A model generated the notes under the pieces. The model saw nothing but the letters and a program-made list of their open reading frames with translations. It did not search any database and was not told the origin of the DNA. Both the position numbers and the translations under genes were made by a program. Positions 23,158-31,511 of a stretch of DNA of 38,545 nt are shown piece after piece. The stretch is from Opitutus sp. GAS368. Lineage in GTDB: Bacteria; Verrucomicrobiota; Verrucomicrobiia; Opitutales; UBA953. The DNA is taken from NCBI GenBank assembly GCA_945866215.1, contig CAMBGQ010000016.1, forward strand, positions 1 through 38,545. Reading direction: 5' to 3'. Within the stretch, counting starts at the first letter, position 1; the number at the start of each line of letters is the position of its first letter.

Positions 23158-23847
23158 TCACGCCTGCGCTTGATGCAGGGCCACCGTGCCCAAAAACATC
23201 TTTTTATGGCCGACCTTGGCGAATCCGGCGGCCCTGAGTTCCGCCTCGAGTCCCGCGGCGTCCGGGAAGCCAGCAATGCTGGTCCCAAGATATTTATAGG
23301 CTCCGAAATCGCCGGTGAGCAGGCCTGCCAGCACCGGCAACAGGCAACGCACGTGCAAGAAGTGGAACGGTGCGAACCAGGCGCTGGGCTGAGAGAACTC
23401 GAGAATCAGGAGCGTGCCGTCGGCGCGCAGGATGCGGCGGAGTTCGCAGAGACCCTTGGCCCGGTCCTCGAAATTACGGATACCGTAGGCGATCGTGACC
23501 ACGTGCTGCGAGGCGTCGGCGATCGGCAGGGACATGCAGTCGCCGGTCTTGAACTCAAGCGTGACACCTTCTTTCTGCGCGCGGACGCGGCCGAGCTCGA
23601 GCATCGGTTCACAGAAGTCGTAACCGACGATGGTGCAATCAGCCGGCAGGGCTTGGCGGAGGGCGAAGGCGACGTCGCCGCTGCCGGTGGCGAGGTCTGC
23701 GACGGTCTGGGGGCGCGCAGCCACGGTCGCGGCGACAAGCTGCCTGCGCCAGCCGACGCACAGACCGAGGCTCAATACGCGGTTCGCGAAGTCATAGCGG
23801 GAGGCGATCCCGGAGAACATGCGTTGGACGGCGGAGCCTTCGGGCAT
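23158..23847 (-). CDS. ubiE/menG: Demethylmenaquinone methyltransferase
   Basis: 229 residues. A SAM-dependent methyltransferase for the last step of menaquinone (or ubiquinone) synthesis. The N-terminal family motif is ASRYDFANRVLSLGL...WR (about 15-35); the SAM-binding motif I is DLATGSGDVAF; the UbiE signature TIAYGIRNF lies near residue 120. With menD about 11 kb away and no ubi genes seen, menaquinone is the likely product. It sits between tRNA-Arg and inverted repeat D, with mnmA upstream on the same strand. Confidence 0.93.
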   Translation of the reverse strand: MPEGSAVQRMFSGIASRYDFANRVLSLGLCVGWRRQLVAATVAARPQTVADLATGSGDVAFALRQALPADCTIVGYDFCEPMLELGRVRAQKEGVTLEFKTGDCMSLPIADASQHVVTIAYGIRNFEDRAKGLCELRRILRADGTLLILEFSQPSAWFAPFHFLHVRCLLPVLAGLLTGDFGAYKYLGTSIAGFPDAAGLEAELRAAGFAKVGHKKMFLGTVALHQAQA

Positions 23848-23885
23848 GGGGTTACCCTCCGCACATTGGGCGGAAGGTCAAGTGA

Positions 23886-24022
23886 GTGACACGGGAGGGG
23901 ACACGTTGACAAGTGGGCACGTGGGCAAGGGCCGAAACAGCCGCTCATTTAGCCCCAGGGTTTGGTCATACCCGGATGCTATCTCCCCTTGTCAACGTGC
24001 CAGCGTGCCCACGTGTCCCCTT
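23886..24022. repeat. Long inverted repeat D, octamer arms (GTGGGCAM type)
   Basis: Arms 23897-23931 and 23986-24020 are inverted copies matching at 28 of 35 positions. Each arm is a run of degenerate 8-nt units such as TTGACAAG, TGGGCACG and TGGGCAAG. The loop is about 54 nt. On the minus strand the first arm begins about 4 nt after the mnmA stop codon, so it separates mnmA from ubiE. It uses the same arm vocabulary as the element in the purH-fabD gap but a different loop. Confidence 0.85.
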
Positions 24023-24024
24023 GG

Positions 24025-25101
24025 TTACACAAAAACTCCTCCGCCCATGAGAACGCGGTCGTGGTAGACGGCGAGGACCTGGCCGGGGGCGAGGCCGCGC
24101 TGGGTCTCGGCGAAACGGAGGCGGACGGTGCCGTCGGGCTGCGGGAGGAAGCGGGCGGGCGTGGCTTTGTCGCGGTAGCGGACGCGGGCAAGGATGTCCT
24201 GGTCGCCGACCACGGGCTGATTGATCCAGGTGAAATCGCGCGCGGTGGCTTCACCGGTGTAGAGCCAGCGCGCGTCCGGCTTATCGAAGGCGACGTGCAG
24301 CGTGTTGGCCCCGAAATCTTTCTTCACCACGACGAAGTATTCGTGGTCGGTGTTGGAGGGCAGGCCGATGCCCTTACGCTGCCCGATGGTATAGCGGTGC
24401 AGGCCACGGTGTTGGCCGATTTCCTTCCCCGTGGCGTTCACGACCGGGCCGGGCGAATCGGGGATATGGCGCTCGAGAAAATCTTGGACGGGAATCTGGC
24501 CGAGGAAGCAGATGCCTTGGCTGTCCTTGCGCTCGGCGTTCGGCAGCCGCGCGTCCGCCGCGAGTTGGCGCACCTCGGGCTTCCGCAGCTCGCCGATCGG
24601 AAAGATTGCCTTCGCCAGCTGCTCTTGGCGGAGTAAAGCGAGGAAGTACGACTGATCCTTGTTCGGGTCGAGGCCCTCAAGGAGGTCGAACGTCCCGTCG
24701 GCGTTACCGCGGCGACGCGCGTAGTGGCCGGTCGCGATGGCGTCAAAGCCGTCCGCGAGGGCCCGGCGCAGGAAGACGCCAAACTTCATCTCACGGTTGC
24801 AGATGATGTCGGGGTTCGGGGTTAGCCCCCGACGGTACCCGTCGACGAGGTATTGGACGACCGTTTCGCGGTAGGCTTGGACAAGGTCGAGGATCCGGAA
24901 GGGGAGCCCGAGGTGCGCGGCGACCGCTTGGGCGTTGCGGACATCGTCCTCCCAGGGGCATTCGCCGGGAAAGGGTAGGCCTTCCTCGTTCATCCAGGTC
25001 CGGAAGTAGGCCGCATGCACCTCATGCCCTTGCTGCTTGAGCAGAAGGGCGGCCACGGCGCTGTCTACGCCGCCGGAAAGGGCTACCAAGACTTTGGACA
25101 T
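24025..25101 (-). CDS. mnmA: tRNA-specific 2-thiouridylase
   Basis: 358 residues. Adds sulfur at C2 of wobble U34 in Lys, Glu and Gln tRNAs, in the cytoplasm. The PP-loop SGGVDS lies at 9-14 and binds ATP. The catalytic cysteines Cys101 (TPNPDIICN) and Cys198 (GICFLG) match E. coli Cys102 and Cys199. GHYARR and the RYTIGQRKGIG block are typical. Full length, with no anomalies. It is preceded by inverted repeat E, which it shares with the divergent LysM gene. Confidence 0.97.
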   Translation of the reverse strand: MSKVLVALSGGVDSAVAALLLKQQGHEVHAAYFRTWMNEEGLPFPGECPWEDDVRNAQAVAAHLGLPFRILDLVQAYRETVVQYLVDGYRRGLTPNPDIICNREMKFGVFLRRALADGFDAIATGHYARRRGNADGTFDLLEGLDPNKDQSYFLALLRQEQLAKAIFPIGELRKPEVRQLAADARLPNAERKDSQGICFLGQIPVQDFLERHIPDSPGPVVNATGKEIGQHRGLHRYTIGQRKGIGLPSNTDHEYFVVVKKDFGANTLHVAFDKPDARWLYTGEATARDFTWINQPVVGDQDILARVRYRDKATPARFLPQPDGTVRLRFAETQRGLAPGQVLAVYHDRVLMGGGVFV

Positions 25102-25148
25102 CGGTCGGCAAGGTAGGGCGGGGACGGGCGGGGATACAGACTATTTCA

Positions 25149-25223
25149 AGGGACAGGGACAGGGGCAGGGACAGGGGCAGGTAATATTGGCCGGTCCCTG
25201 CCCCTGTCCCTGTGACTGTCCCT
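25149..25223. repeat. Long inverted repeat E, hexamer arms (AGGGRC type)
   Basis: Arms 25149-25181 and 25191-25223 are inverted copies matching at 27 of 33 positions with only a 9-nt loop (TAATATTGG), making a long near-perfect cruciform. Units are AGGGAC and AGGGGC. It lies in the divergent gap between mnmA (minus) and the LysM gene (plus). The left arm has G-quadruplex potential (five G-runs with 2-3 nt loops). Confidence 0.9.
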
Positions 25224-25265
25224 ACCTTGCTTGCTCTCCCGCCTCGGGCGTGTTTTCCTTGGTCC

Positions 25266-25838
25266 ATGCGTCTCGGACTCCTCTTTCTTTTTCTCGGCCT
25301 TCTCCCCCTCTCGGCGCAGAACGCTCAGCTCGCCGGCATGCAGCAGGACCTCGCGGAACTTCGCACTGAGATCGAGAAGATGAAGTTGGAAAACGCCGAC
25401 CTGCGCGTCGCGCTCAGCCGCCAGCTGGCTGGTAAATCTCCCGCCGCCTCGCAAGGCGAGGCCCTGTCCAAGGCCCGCGCCGAGATTTTGGCCGAAGTGG
25501 ATCGGCGTCTCAAGCAGCAGACCGATGAGGTGAACGCCGCCCTCGCCGAACTCACCCGCCAGGTCAACGCCGCGCTCGGTAAGACTGGGCCGGTGGCGCC
25601 GCCGAAGTCCGGCAAGGCCGCCGAAGCCCCGGTCGCCGCGGAGGAAGGCTTGCCGACCGATGTGCCGCGTTCCGGTAGCAGGTATCTCGTCAAATCAGGC
25701 GACACCGTCACGAAGATCGCCCAGCGCCTTGGCTCCAAGGTCGACTGGATCCTGAAGGCGAACAATATTGCCACGCCCTCCGCGCTAAAAGCGGATGTGG
25801 AGATCTTCGTCCCGCAGCCGGAGACCTCCGGTCGCTGA
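25266..25838 (+). CDS. Secreted LysM-domain coiled-coil protein
   Basis: 190 residues from the ATG at 25266, which puts a signal peptide (MRLGLLFLFLGLLPLSAQ) at the N-terminus; an in-frame start at 25212 would overlap repeat E. Residues 20-105 are heptad-rich and probably coiled coil. A Pro/Ala/Lys linker follows. A C-terminal LysM domain (about 138-185: YLVKSGDTVTKIAQRLG, then ILKANNI) should bind peptidoglycan. It is probably a periplasmic cell-wall-attached protein. It ends 18 nt before parB on the same strand. Confidence 0.88.
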   Translation: MRLGLLFLFLGLLPLSAQNAQLAGMQQDLAELRTEIEKMKLENADLRVALSRQLAGKSPAASQGEALSKARAEILAEVDRRLKQQTDEVNAALAELTRQVNAALGKTGPVAPPKSGKAAEAPVAAEEGLPTDVPRSGSRYLVKSGDTVTKIAQRLGSKVDWILKANNIATPSALKADVEIFVPQPETSGR

Positions 25839-25856
25839 TTCTCTTCGCCTCGCCTC

Positions 25857-26753
25857 ATGCCCACTCCTCCTAAGAAATCCCTCGGCCGCGGTCTCGGCTC
25901 TCTCATTGGCGGCGGCGTGACCAAGCCCGCCGCGCCGGCCCTCCCGGTGGCGATCGCTGCGTCGGTGCCGCCCGCCCTGCAGCTACTGGAATTACCGCTC
26001 GGCTCGATTGTCGCCAATCCCCGCCAGCCACGCCGCGATTTCGACGACGCCCAAATCAAGGAACTCGCCGACTCGATCCGCTCCGAAGGGCTCATGCAGC
26101 CGATCGTCGTCCGTAAGGTGAAGGATGGCTACGAACTCATCGCCGGCGAACGCCGCTTCCGCGCCTTCAAGTTAATCGGCCAGCCGACCATCACCGCCCG
26201 TGTGGTCGAAGCCAGCGACGCCTCCAGCGCCGTGCTCGCGCTCATCGAGAACCTCCAGCGCGCCGACCTCAACTCGGTCGACGAAGCCCTCGGCTTCGCC
26301 TCCCTCATGCGCGACTTCAATCTCACGCAGGACGCCGTCGCCGAGCGCCTCGGCAAACCGCGCGCGACCATCGCGAACAGTGTCCGCCTCCTCGCGCTCG
26401 ACCCCGACATCCAAGGCTTCCTGCGCAAGGGCCAGCTTTCCGCGGGTCATGCCAAGGCCTTGCTCGGGGTGGAGAATCCCGCGCACCGCATGCTCGTCGC
26501 CCGTCTCGTCATCGAGAAAGGCCTGTCGGTCCGCGCCACCGAAGCCGAGGTCCGCAAACTTGGCGCGTCCAAGAAAGGCCAGCGCAAGCAGACCGTTCAG
26601 ACCGTCGTGGACGATGTCCAGAAACGCCTCGCCTCCCATTTCGCCTCGCCCGTCTCAGTCGTCCGCAAGGGCACCAAAGGCAGCATCTCGATTCCTTTCA
26701 GCAGTGACGATGAACTCGCCCGCCTGCTGGAGAAGATTGGGGTGAAACTGTAA
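25857..26753 (+). CDS. parB: Chromosome-partitioning protein ParB
   Basis: 298 residues. The N-terminus KKSLGRGLGSLIG is the usual ParA-interaction segment. The CTPase/ParB-N domain (about 43-135) has the GERRFRA box and ENLQRADL. The central helix-turn-helix region (about 140-215, LTQDAVAERLGKPRATIANSVRLL) reads parS. The C-terminal dimerisation segment is about 255-298. It loads on parS and spreads to organise the origin. parA normally precedes parB but is absent here, replaced by the LysM gene. I saw no parS-like TGTTTCACGTGAAACA in the window. Confidence 0.95.
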   Translation: MPTPPKKSLGRGLGSLIGGGVTKPAAPALPVAIAASVPPALQLLELPLGSIVANPRQPRRDFDDAQIKELADSIRSEGLMQPIVVRKVKDGYELIAGERRFRAFKLIGQPTITARVVEASDASSAVLALIENLQRADLNSVDEALGFASLMRDFNLTQDAVAERLGKPRATIANSVRLLALDPDIQGFLRKGQLSAGHAKALLGVENPAHRMLVARLVIEKGLSVRATEAEVRKLGASKKGQRKQTVQTVVDDVQKRLASHFASPVSVVRKGTKGSISIPFSSDDELARLLEKIGVKL

Positions 26754-26767
26754 CAAGCGTAGGTGAG

Positions 26768-26877
26768 AGCGGTTGGCGGTTAGCGGTTGGCGGTTAGGTA
26801 AATGCCGAGAAACAAAAAGGCCCGTGTCAGGTGACGCCGGTTTTTTTGTTTTTCCTAACCGCTAACCGCCAACCGCT
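26768..26877. repeat. Long inverted repeat F, heptamer arms (RGCGGTT type)
   Basis: The left arm 26768-26798 is four RGCGGTT heptamers plus AGG. The right arm 26854-26877 is its inverse; the first 21 nt of the left arm recur exactly in the right arm. A terminator hairpin is nested in the loop. It lies between convergent parB and purH. Same heptamer class as elements C and I but without their shared interior. Confidence 0.9.
26810..26853. terminator. Bidirectional terminator nested in repeat F
   Basis: AAACAAAAAGG pairs with the T-rich TTTTTTTGTTTTT across a GC-rich centre (GGCCCGTGTCAGGTGACGCC). It can end parB transcripts on the plus strand and purH transcripts on the minus strand. Confidence 0.75.
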
Positions 26878-26901
26878 AACACCTCGGCGGCCCTCGGCCG
26901 C

Positions 26902-28443
26902 TCAGTGCTTAAAGTGGCGCATCCCGGTGAAGACCATCGCCATGCCGCGCGCGTCGGCGGCGGCGATGACGTCGGCGTCCTTCACGGACCCTCCCGGCTG
27001 GATGGCGCAAGTCGCGCCGGCGTCGGCCGCGGCGAGCAGGCCGTCGGGGAAGGGGAAGAAGGCGTCGGACGCGATGGCCGAGCCCGTGAGCGAGAGCTTG
27101 GCTTCGCCGGCCTTCCAGACCGCGATGCGCGACGAGTCGATGCGGGACATCTGACCGGCGCCCACGCTGAGTGTGCGTTCCTTGCCGGCGTAGACGATGG
27201 CGTTGGACTTCACGTGGCGGACGACGCGCCAGCCGAAGAGCAGCGCGGTCATCTCGTCGGCCGTCGGGGCACGTTTGGTGACAATCTTAAAGTCGCGCGG
27301 GTTGGCGGGCTTCTGGTCGCGGTCCTGGACGAGCACGCCGCCGATGACGGCGCGGACTTCGCGGAGGGTGTCGGCGCGCAGGCCGACCTTGGCGCGCATG
27401 AGGCGGAGGTTCTTCTTCTTGCCGAAGATCGCGAGGGCATCGGCGTCGAACTCCGGCGCGATGATGACCTCGGAGAAGATCTCGGCGATGGCCTCGGCAA
27501 GGCCCTTGTCGACCGTGCGGTTGGCGACGATGATGCCGCCGAACGGGGCCTGCTTATCGGTCTCGAAGGCCTTGTGCCAGGCTTCGAGGAGGGTGTCGGC
27601 CGAAGCCACGCCGCAGGGGTTGGTGTGCTTTAGGATGCAGATCGTCGGGCGCTCGAACTCGCCGATGAGGTAGGTCGCGGCGGTGATATCGAGGATGTTG
27701 TTATAGCTGAGTTCCTTGCCCTGCAGCTGCTCGAAGGCCTCATGGAACGAGCCATACAGCGCGGCCTGCTGGTGCGGGTTTTCGCCGTAGCGGAGGCGCT
27801 GGGCGAGGGGCAGGGTCGACGTGAAGCGGGAGGGCAGGCCGAGGACGTTGCCGAGGCCGGGCTGGGCCTGGGATTCGAGGTAGTTAGCGATCGCGGCGTC
27901 GTAGGCCGAAGTGCGCTGGAAAACCTTGAGGGCGAGTTCGCGGCGGAGTTCGCCGAGGGTCTCGGGGGCCTTCATCGCAGCGAGCACGCGCTCGTAGTCG
28001 GCGGGGTCGGTGACGACGGAGACGGAAACATGGTTCTTGGCGGCGCTGCGCAGCATGGACGGCCCGCCGATGTCGATGTTCTCGATGGCGTCCTCGAACG
28101 AGCAGTGCGGCTTCGCGACGGTCGCTTCGAACGGGTAGAGGTTCACGACGACGAGGTCGATGAGCTCGATGCCGTGCTTCTTGGCTTCATCGAGGTGCTC
28201 GTCGGAATCACGACGGCAGAGGAGGCCGCCGTGGACCTTCGGGTGCAGGGTCTTCACGCGACCTTCCATGATCTCCGGGAAGCCCGTGTGCTCGCTGACG
28301 TCGGTCACCGGCAGGCCAGCGTCGCGCAGCATCTTCGAGGTGCCTCCAGTCGAGAGGAGCTTGTAACCGTGTTCCTTGATGAGGGCCTGCGCAAAGGGCA
28401 GGAGGCCAGTCTTGTCGCTGACGGAGAGAAGGGCGATGGGCAT
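26902..28443 (-). CDS. purH: Bifunctional AICAR formyltransferase/IMP cyclohydrolase
   Basis: 513 residues, full length. It catalyses the last two steps of purine synthesis: formylation of AICAR with 10-formyl-THF, then ring closure to IMP. The N-terminal IMP cyclohydrolase (MGS-like) domain (1 to about 130) has [11 protein letters not shown] and [19 protein letters not shown] and [16 protein letters not shown] are typical. The C-terminal AICARFT domain carries KHTNPCGVA with the catalytic Lys-His pair. It stands alone, between repeats F and G. Confidence 0.97.
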   Translation of the reverse strand: MPIALLSVSDKTGLLPFAQALIKEHGYKLLSTGGTSKMLRDAGLPVTDVSEHTGFPEIMEGRVKTLHPKVHGGLLCRRDSDEHLDEAKKHGIELIDLVVVNLYPFEATVAKPHCSFEDAIENIDIGGPSMLRSAAKNHVSVSVVTDPADYERVLAAMKAPETLGELRRELALKVFQRTSAYDAAIANYLESQAQPGLGNVLGLPSRFTSTLPLAQRLRYGENPHQQAALYGSFHEAFEQLQGKELSYNNILDITAATYLIGEFERPTICILKHTNPCGVASADTLLEAWHKAFETDKQAPFGGIIVANRTVDKGLAEAIAEIFSEVIIAPEFDADALAIFGKKKNLRLMRAKVGLRADTLREVRAVIGGVLVQDRDQKPANPRDFKIVTKRAPTADEMTALLFGWRVVRHVKSNAIVYAGKERTLSVGAGQMSRIDSSRIAVWKAGEAKLSLTGSAIASDAFFPFPDGLLAAADAGATCAIQPGGSVKDADVIAAADARGMAMVFTGMRHFKH

Positions 28444-28460
28444 GGTGAAAGAAAGGGCTA

Positions 28461-28651
28461 GGGGTAGGGGGAGGGGGTGGGGGGGTCAAGGAAGGAGGGG
28501 TGGATGAGGGGGCACGTGGGCAAGGTGACACGGGGGCACGGCCGTTATGCCTCACCCCTTATTTATCATGCTTTGGGGCATCTCCCCATGTCCCCGTGTC
28601 CCCTTGCCAGCATGACCCCTGGCCTTTCTCTCCGCCATTGACCCTCCCGCC
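28461..28651. repeat. Nested long inverted repeat G, octamer inner arms and G-rich outer arm
   Basis: The inner arms 28518-28541 and 28586-28609 are inverted copies matching at 20 of 24 positions, built of 8-nt units (GGGGGCAC, GTGGGCAA, GGTGACAC), the vocabulary of element D. An outer G-rich arm (28461-28489, ending GGGTCAAG) faces a C-rich arm (about 28636-28651) sharing TTGACCC. Positions 28461-28485 have four G-runs of 4-7 with 1-2 nt loops, a strong G-quadruplex pattern. It lies in the divergent promoter gap between purH and fabD. Confidence 0.8.
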
Positions 28652-28672
28652 CTTTTTCCCTCCCTCCTTCCC

Positions 28673-29581
28673 ATGTCCACCGCACTCCTGTTCTCGGGTC
28701 AAGGCGCCCAAGTCGTCGGGATGGGGAAATCCCTGTACGAAGGCTCGGCCACCGCCAAGGGCTTGTATGACCGAGCCGCCCAGGTGCTGCCGTTCGACCT
28801 CCGTCAGGCCTGCTTCGAAGGCCCGGCCGAGCTCCTCACCGAGACTCGCGTCTGCCAGCCTGCCCTCTACGTCCAGGGCTACGCCATCGCCCAGATCCTC
28901 AAGGAGCGCGGCAAGCTCAACGACCTCAAGGCCTGCTTGGGCCTCTCCCTCGGCGAACTGACCGCCTACGCCTTCGCCGGCGTCTGGGATTTCGAGACCG
29001 GCCTCAAGGTCGTCGCCGAGCGCGGTCGCCTGATGCAGCTCGCCTGCGATCAGACCAAGGGCGGCATGGCCGCGGTCATCGGCGGCACGCGCGAGGATAT
29101 CTCTAAGCTCTGCGCCGCGTTTGATATCGACGCCGCAAACTTCAACTGCCCCGGCCAGGTCGTGATCTCCGGCGACGCCGACAAGGTCGCCCAAGCCGTC
29201 GCCCGCGCCAAGGAGTTCGGCGCCTTCAAGCTCGTGAAGCCCCTCGTCGTCGCCGGTGCCTACCACAGTCGTCTGATGGAGCCGGCCCGCCAGGCCTTCG
29301 AAACCTTCCTGCAGGGCGTCGAGTTCAAGCGGCCCCAGTTCACCGTCTACGCCAACACCACTGGCGGCACGCTCGCCGAGCCGGCCGCCCTCCGCGCCGC
29401 ACTGGTGAAGCAGGTCGTCTCCTCGGTGCTCTGGGAGGACGATTGTAAGGCCGCGGCCGACACTGGCATCGCTCAGTTCTACGAATGCGGCCCGGGCGGT
29501 GTCCTGGCCGGCATGATGAAGCGCTCCGCGCCTGCGGCGCTCGTGGCTTCCCTGCACGAGTTCGCGGATATTCCCGCCTGA
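28673..29581 (+). CDS. fabD: Malonyl-CoA:ACP transacylase
   Basis: 302 residues. Transfers malonyl from CoA to acyl-carrier protein for fatty acid synthesis. The oxyanion-hole motif SGQGAQ is at 8-13. The nucleophile elbow reads GLSLGE (Ser near 98) where many enzymes have GHSLGE; the Leu form also occurs in other FabD lineages. The catalytic His is in AGAYHS, and the C-terminal QFYECGPGGVLAGMM block is typical. Followed 72 nt later by lepA on the same strand, but the other fab genes are not here. Confidence 0.95.
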   Translation: MSTALLFSGQGAQVVGMGKSLYEGSATAKGLYDRAAQVLPFDLRQACFEGPAELLTETRVCQPALYVQGYAIAQILKERGKLNDLKACLGLSLGELTAYAFAGVWDFETGLKVVAERGRLMQLACDQTKGGMAAVIGGTREDISKLCAAFDIDAANFNCPGQVVISGDADKVAQAVARAKEFGAFKLVKPLVVAGAYHSRLMEPARQAFETFLQGVEFKRPQFTVYANTTGGTLAEPAALRAALVKQVVSSVLWEDDCKAAADTGIAQFYECGPGGVLAGMMKRSAPAALVASLHEFADIPA

Positions 29582-29653
29582 GGCCTCCTTAACCGGGGCT
29601 AACGCTGGACAAGCGAGCCGTCCGTAGTCCTATTAGACCTTTCCTCCTTTACC

Positions 29654-31453
29654 GTGTCCTTAGACCACATCCGCAACTTCTGCATCATCGCACACGTCGA
29701 CCACGGCAAGACGACCCTTTCCGACCGCCTGCTCGAGCACACGAAGACGATCGAAAAGCGCCAGATGAAGGAGCAGCTGCTCGACGCGATGGACCTCGAG
29801 CGCGAGAAGGGCATCACGATCAAGTGCCACCCGGTGACGATGAACTTCACCGCCCCGGACGGTAAGCAATATATTCTCAATCTCATCGATACCCCGGGGC
29901 ACGTCGATTTCGCCTATGAAGTCTCCCGCTCCCTCGCGGCCTGCGAAGGGGCGGTGCTCCTGATCGACGCTTCCCAGGGTGTGGAAGCCCAGACAGTCGC
30001 CAACGCCACCCTCGCGATGAACCAAGGCCTCGAGATCGTCCCAGTCATCAACAAGGTCGACCTCGCCAGCGCCCGCCCCGAAGAAGCGCGCCGCCAGGTC
30101 GAGGATATCTTGACGATTCCCGCTCAGGACGCCGTCCTCGCCTCGGGCAAGTCCGGCATCGGTATCGACGAAATCTTCGCCGCGATTATCAAGCGCGTCC
30201 CGCCGCCCCGCTGGTCTGACTACCCGCAGCACCGGGCACTGGTCTTCGACTCCCTCTTCGACTCCTATAAGGGCGTCATCAGCTATGTCCGCGTTTTCTC
30301 GGGCACCTTCAAGGCCGGCCAGACCATCGAGCTGATGTATAACGGGGTACGCTCGGTCATCAAGGAAGTCGGTATCTTCTCTCCGAAGATGAAGCCGCAG
30401 GCCGAGCTTGGGCCGGGTTCGGTCGGCTACATCGTCATCAATATCCGCGAGGTCGCGGACGTGAAGGTCGGCGACACGATCACGCTCGCCAGCGATCCCG
30501 CCCAGGCGCCGGTCCCGGGCTTCAAGGAAGTCCGCCCGATGGTTTTCAGCGGTATCTACCCCCTCGACACGGCCGATTATGAGAAGCTCAAAATCTCGCT
30601 CGCCAAGCTCGCGATCAACGACTCGTCGCTGACCTACACCGCCGAAAGTTCGACGGCGCTGGGCTTTGGCTTCCGTTGCGGCTTCCTGGGACTGCTCCAC
30701 ATGGAGATCGTCCAAGAGCGCCTTCGCCGCGAGTACGACCTCGATATCCTCTCCACCTACCCGTCGGTCGTCTATAAGGTCTATACCACCGACGGCGTGG
30801 AGCACATCCTCGACAACCCAGTCGTCATGCCGGATCCGTCCGCCATCGAGCACATCGAAGAGCCGACCATCCGCGCGCATATCCACATCCCGGGCACTTC
30901 GATCGGCGACATGCTGACGCTCGTCCAGGAAAAGCGGGGCCTTTGCGAACGGACCGAGACCATCGACGGCGACCGCGTCGTCCTCGTCTGCCTCCTGCCG
31001 CTCAACGAGATCCTCGTCGACTTCAACGATCGCATGAAGTCGATCACCCGGGGCTACGGCTCGATGGACTACGAGCTCGGCGAATACGTCACCTCGGACC
31101 TCGTCAAGATGGACATCCGCGTCAACGAGGAGCCGGTTGACGCCTTCTCCTCGATCGTGCACGCCTCCAAGGCCGAAGGCCGCGGCCGCGCCCTCTGCGA
31201 GAAGCTCAAAGAACTCCTGCCGCGTCAGCTCTTCAAGATCGCCATCCAGGCCGCCATCGGCTCCAAGGTCATCGCCCGCGAGACCATCGGCTCGGTCGGC
31301 AAGGATGTGACCGCGAAGTGCTACGGCGGCGATATCTCCCGTAAGCGCAAGCTCCTCGACAAGCAGAAGGAGGGCAAGAAGCGGATGAAGCAGATTGGCA
31401 AGGTCGACATCCCGCAGGAGGCCTTCATCAAGATCCTCAAGAACGAAGGTTGA
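29654..31453 (+). CDS. lepA: Elongation factor 4 (LepA), GTG start
   Basis: 599 residues, the normal LepA length. A translational GTPase that promotes back-translocation or helps initiation and ribosome assembly under ionic stress. The P-loop is AHVDHGKTT; G2 and G3 (DTPGHVDF) and NKVD are present. Domains II, III and V and the LepA-specific C-terminal domain (ending GSVGKDVTAKCYGGDISRKR) are all in place. The start codon is GTG at 29654, fixed by the usual LDHIRNFCIIAHVDHGK N-terminus. lepB follows 58 nt downstream, the classic lepA-lepB arrangement. Confidence 0.97.
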   Translation: MSLDHIRNFCIIAHVDHGKTTLSDRLLEHTKTIEKRQMKEQLLDAMDLEREKGITIKCHPVTMNFTAPDGKQYILNLIDTPGHVDFAYEVSRSLAACEGAVLLIDASQGVEAQTVANATLAMNQGLEIVPVINKVDLASARPEEARRQVEDILTIPAQDAVLASGKSGIGIDEIFAAIIKRVPPPRWSDYPQHRALVFDSLFDSYKGVISYVRVFSGTFKAGQTIELMYNGVRSVIKEVGIFSPKMKPQAELGPGSVGYIVINIREVADVKVGDTITLASDPAQAPVPGFKEVRPMVFSGIYPLDTADYEKLKISLAKLAINDSSLTYTAESSTALGFGFRCGFLGLLHMEIVQERLRREYDLDILSTYPSVVYKVYTTDGVEHILDNPVVMPDPSAIEHIEEPTIRAHIHIPGTSIGDMLTLVQEKRGLCERTETIDGDRVVLVCLLPLNEILVDFNDRMKSITRGYGSMDYELGEYVTSDLVKMDIRVNEEPVDAFSSIVHASKAEGRGRALCEKLKELLPRQLFKIAIQAAIGSKVIARETIGSVGKDVTAKCYGGDISRKRKLLDKQKEGKKRMKQIGKVDIPQEAFIKILKNEG

Positions 31454-31511
31454 CGCCCCAATTCGGGCTTCCCCTCGGTGGGCTGATGGTTAGTTTGAGG
31501 GGGCCTTCCCC

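Noticed and set aside
25212-25265. Longer start for the LysM protein
   Set aside because: It would begin inside inverted repeat E and place the signal peptide internally.
26768-26877. CRISPR-like array from repeated heptamers
   Set aside because: The units are 7 nt, contiguous, without spacers and arranged as an inverted pair; no cas genes are present.
28673-29581. fabD GLSLGE motif as a lost catalytic residue
   Set aside because: The nucleophile Ser and the distant His are present; Leu in place of the first His of GHSLGE occurs in other functional FabD lineages.
29660-31162. Minus-strand open frame (500 codons) antisense to lepA
   Set aside because: lepA is full-length and conserved on the plus strand; the antisense product is Asp/Arg/Val-rich with no motif.
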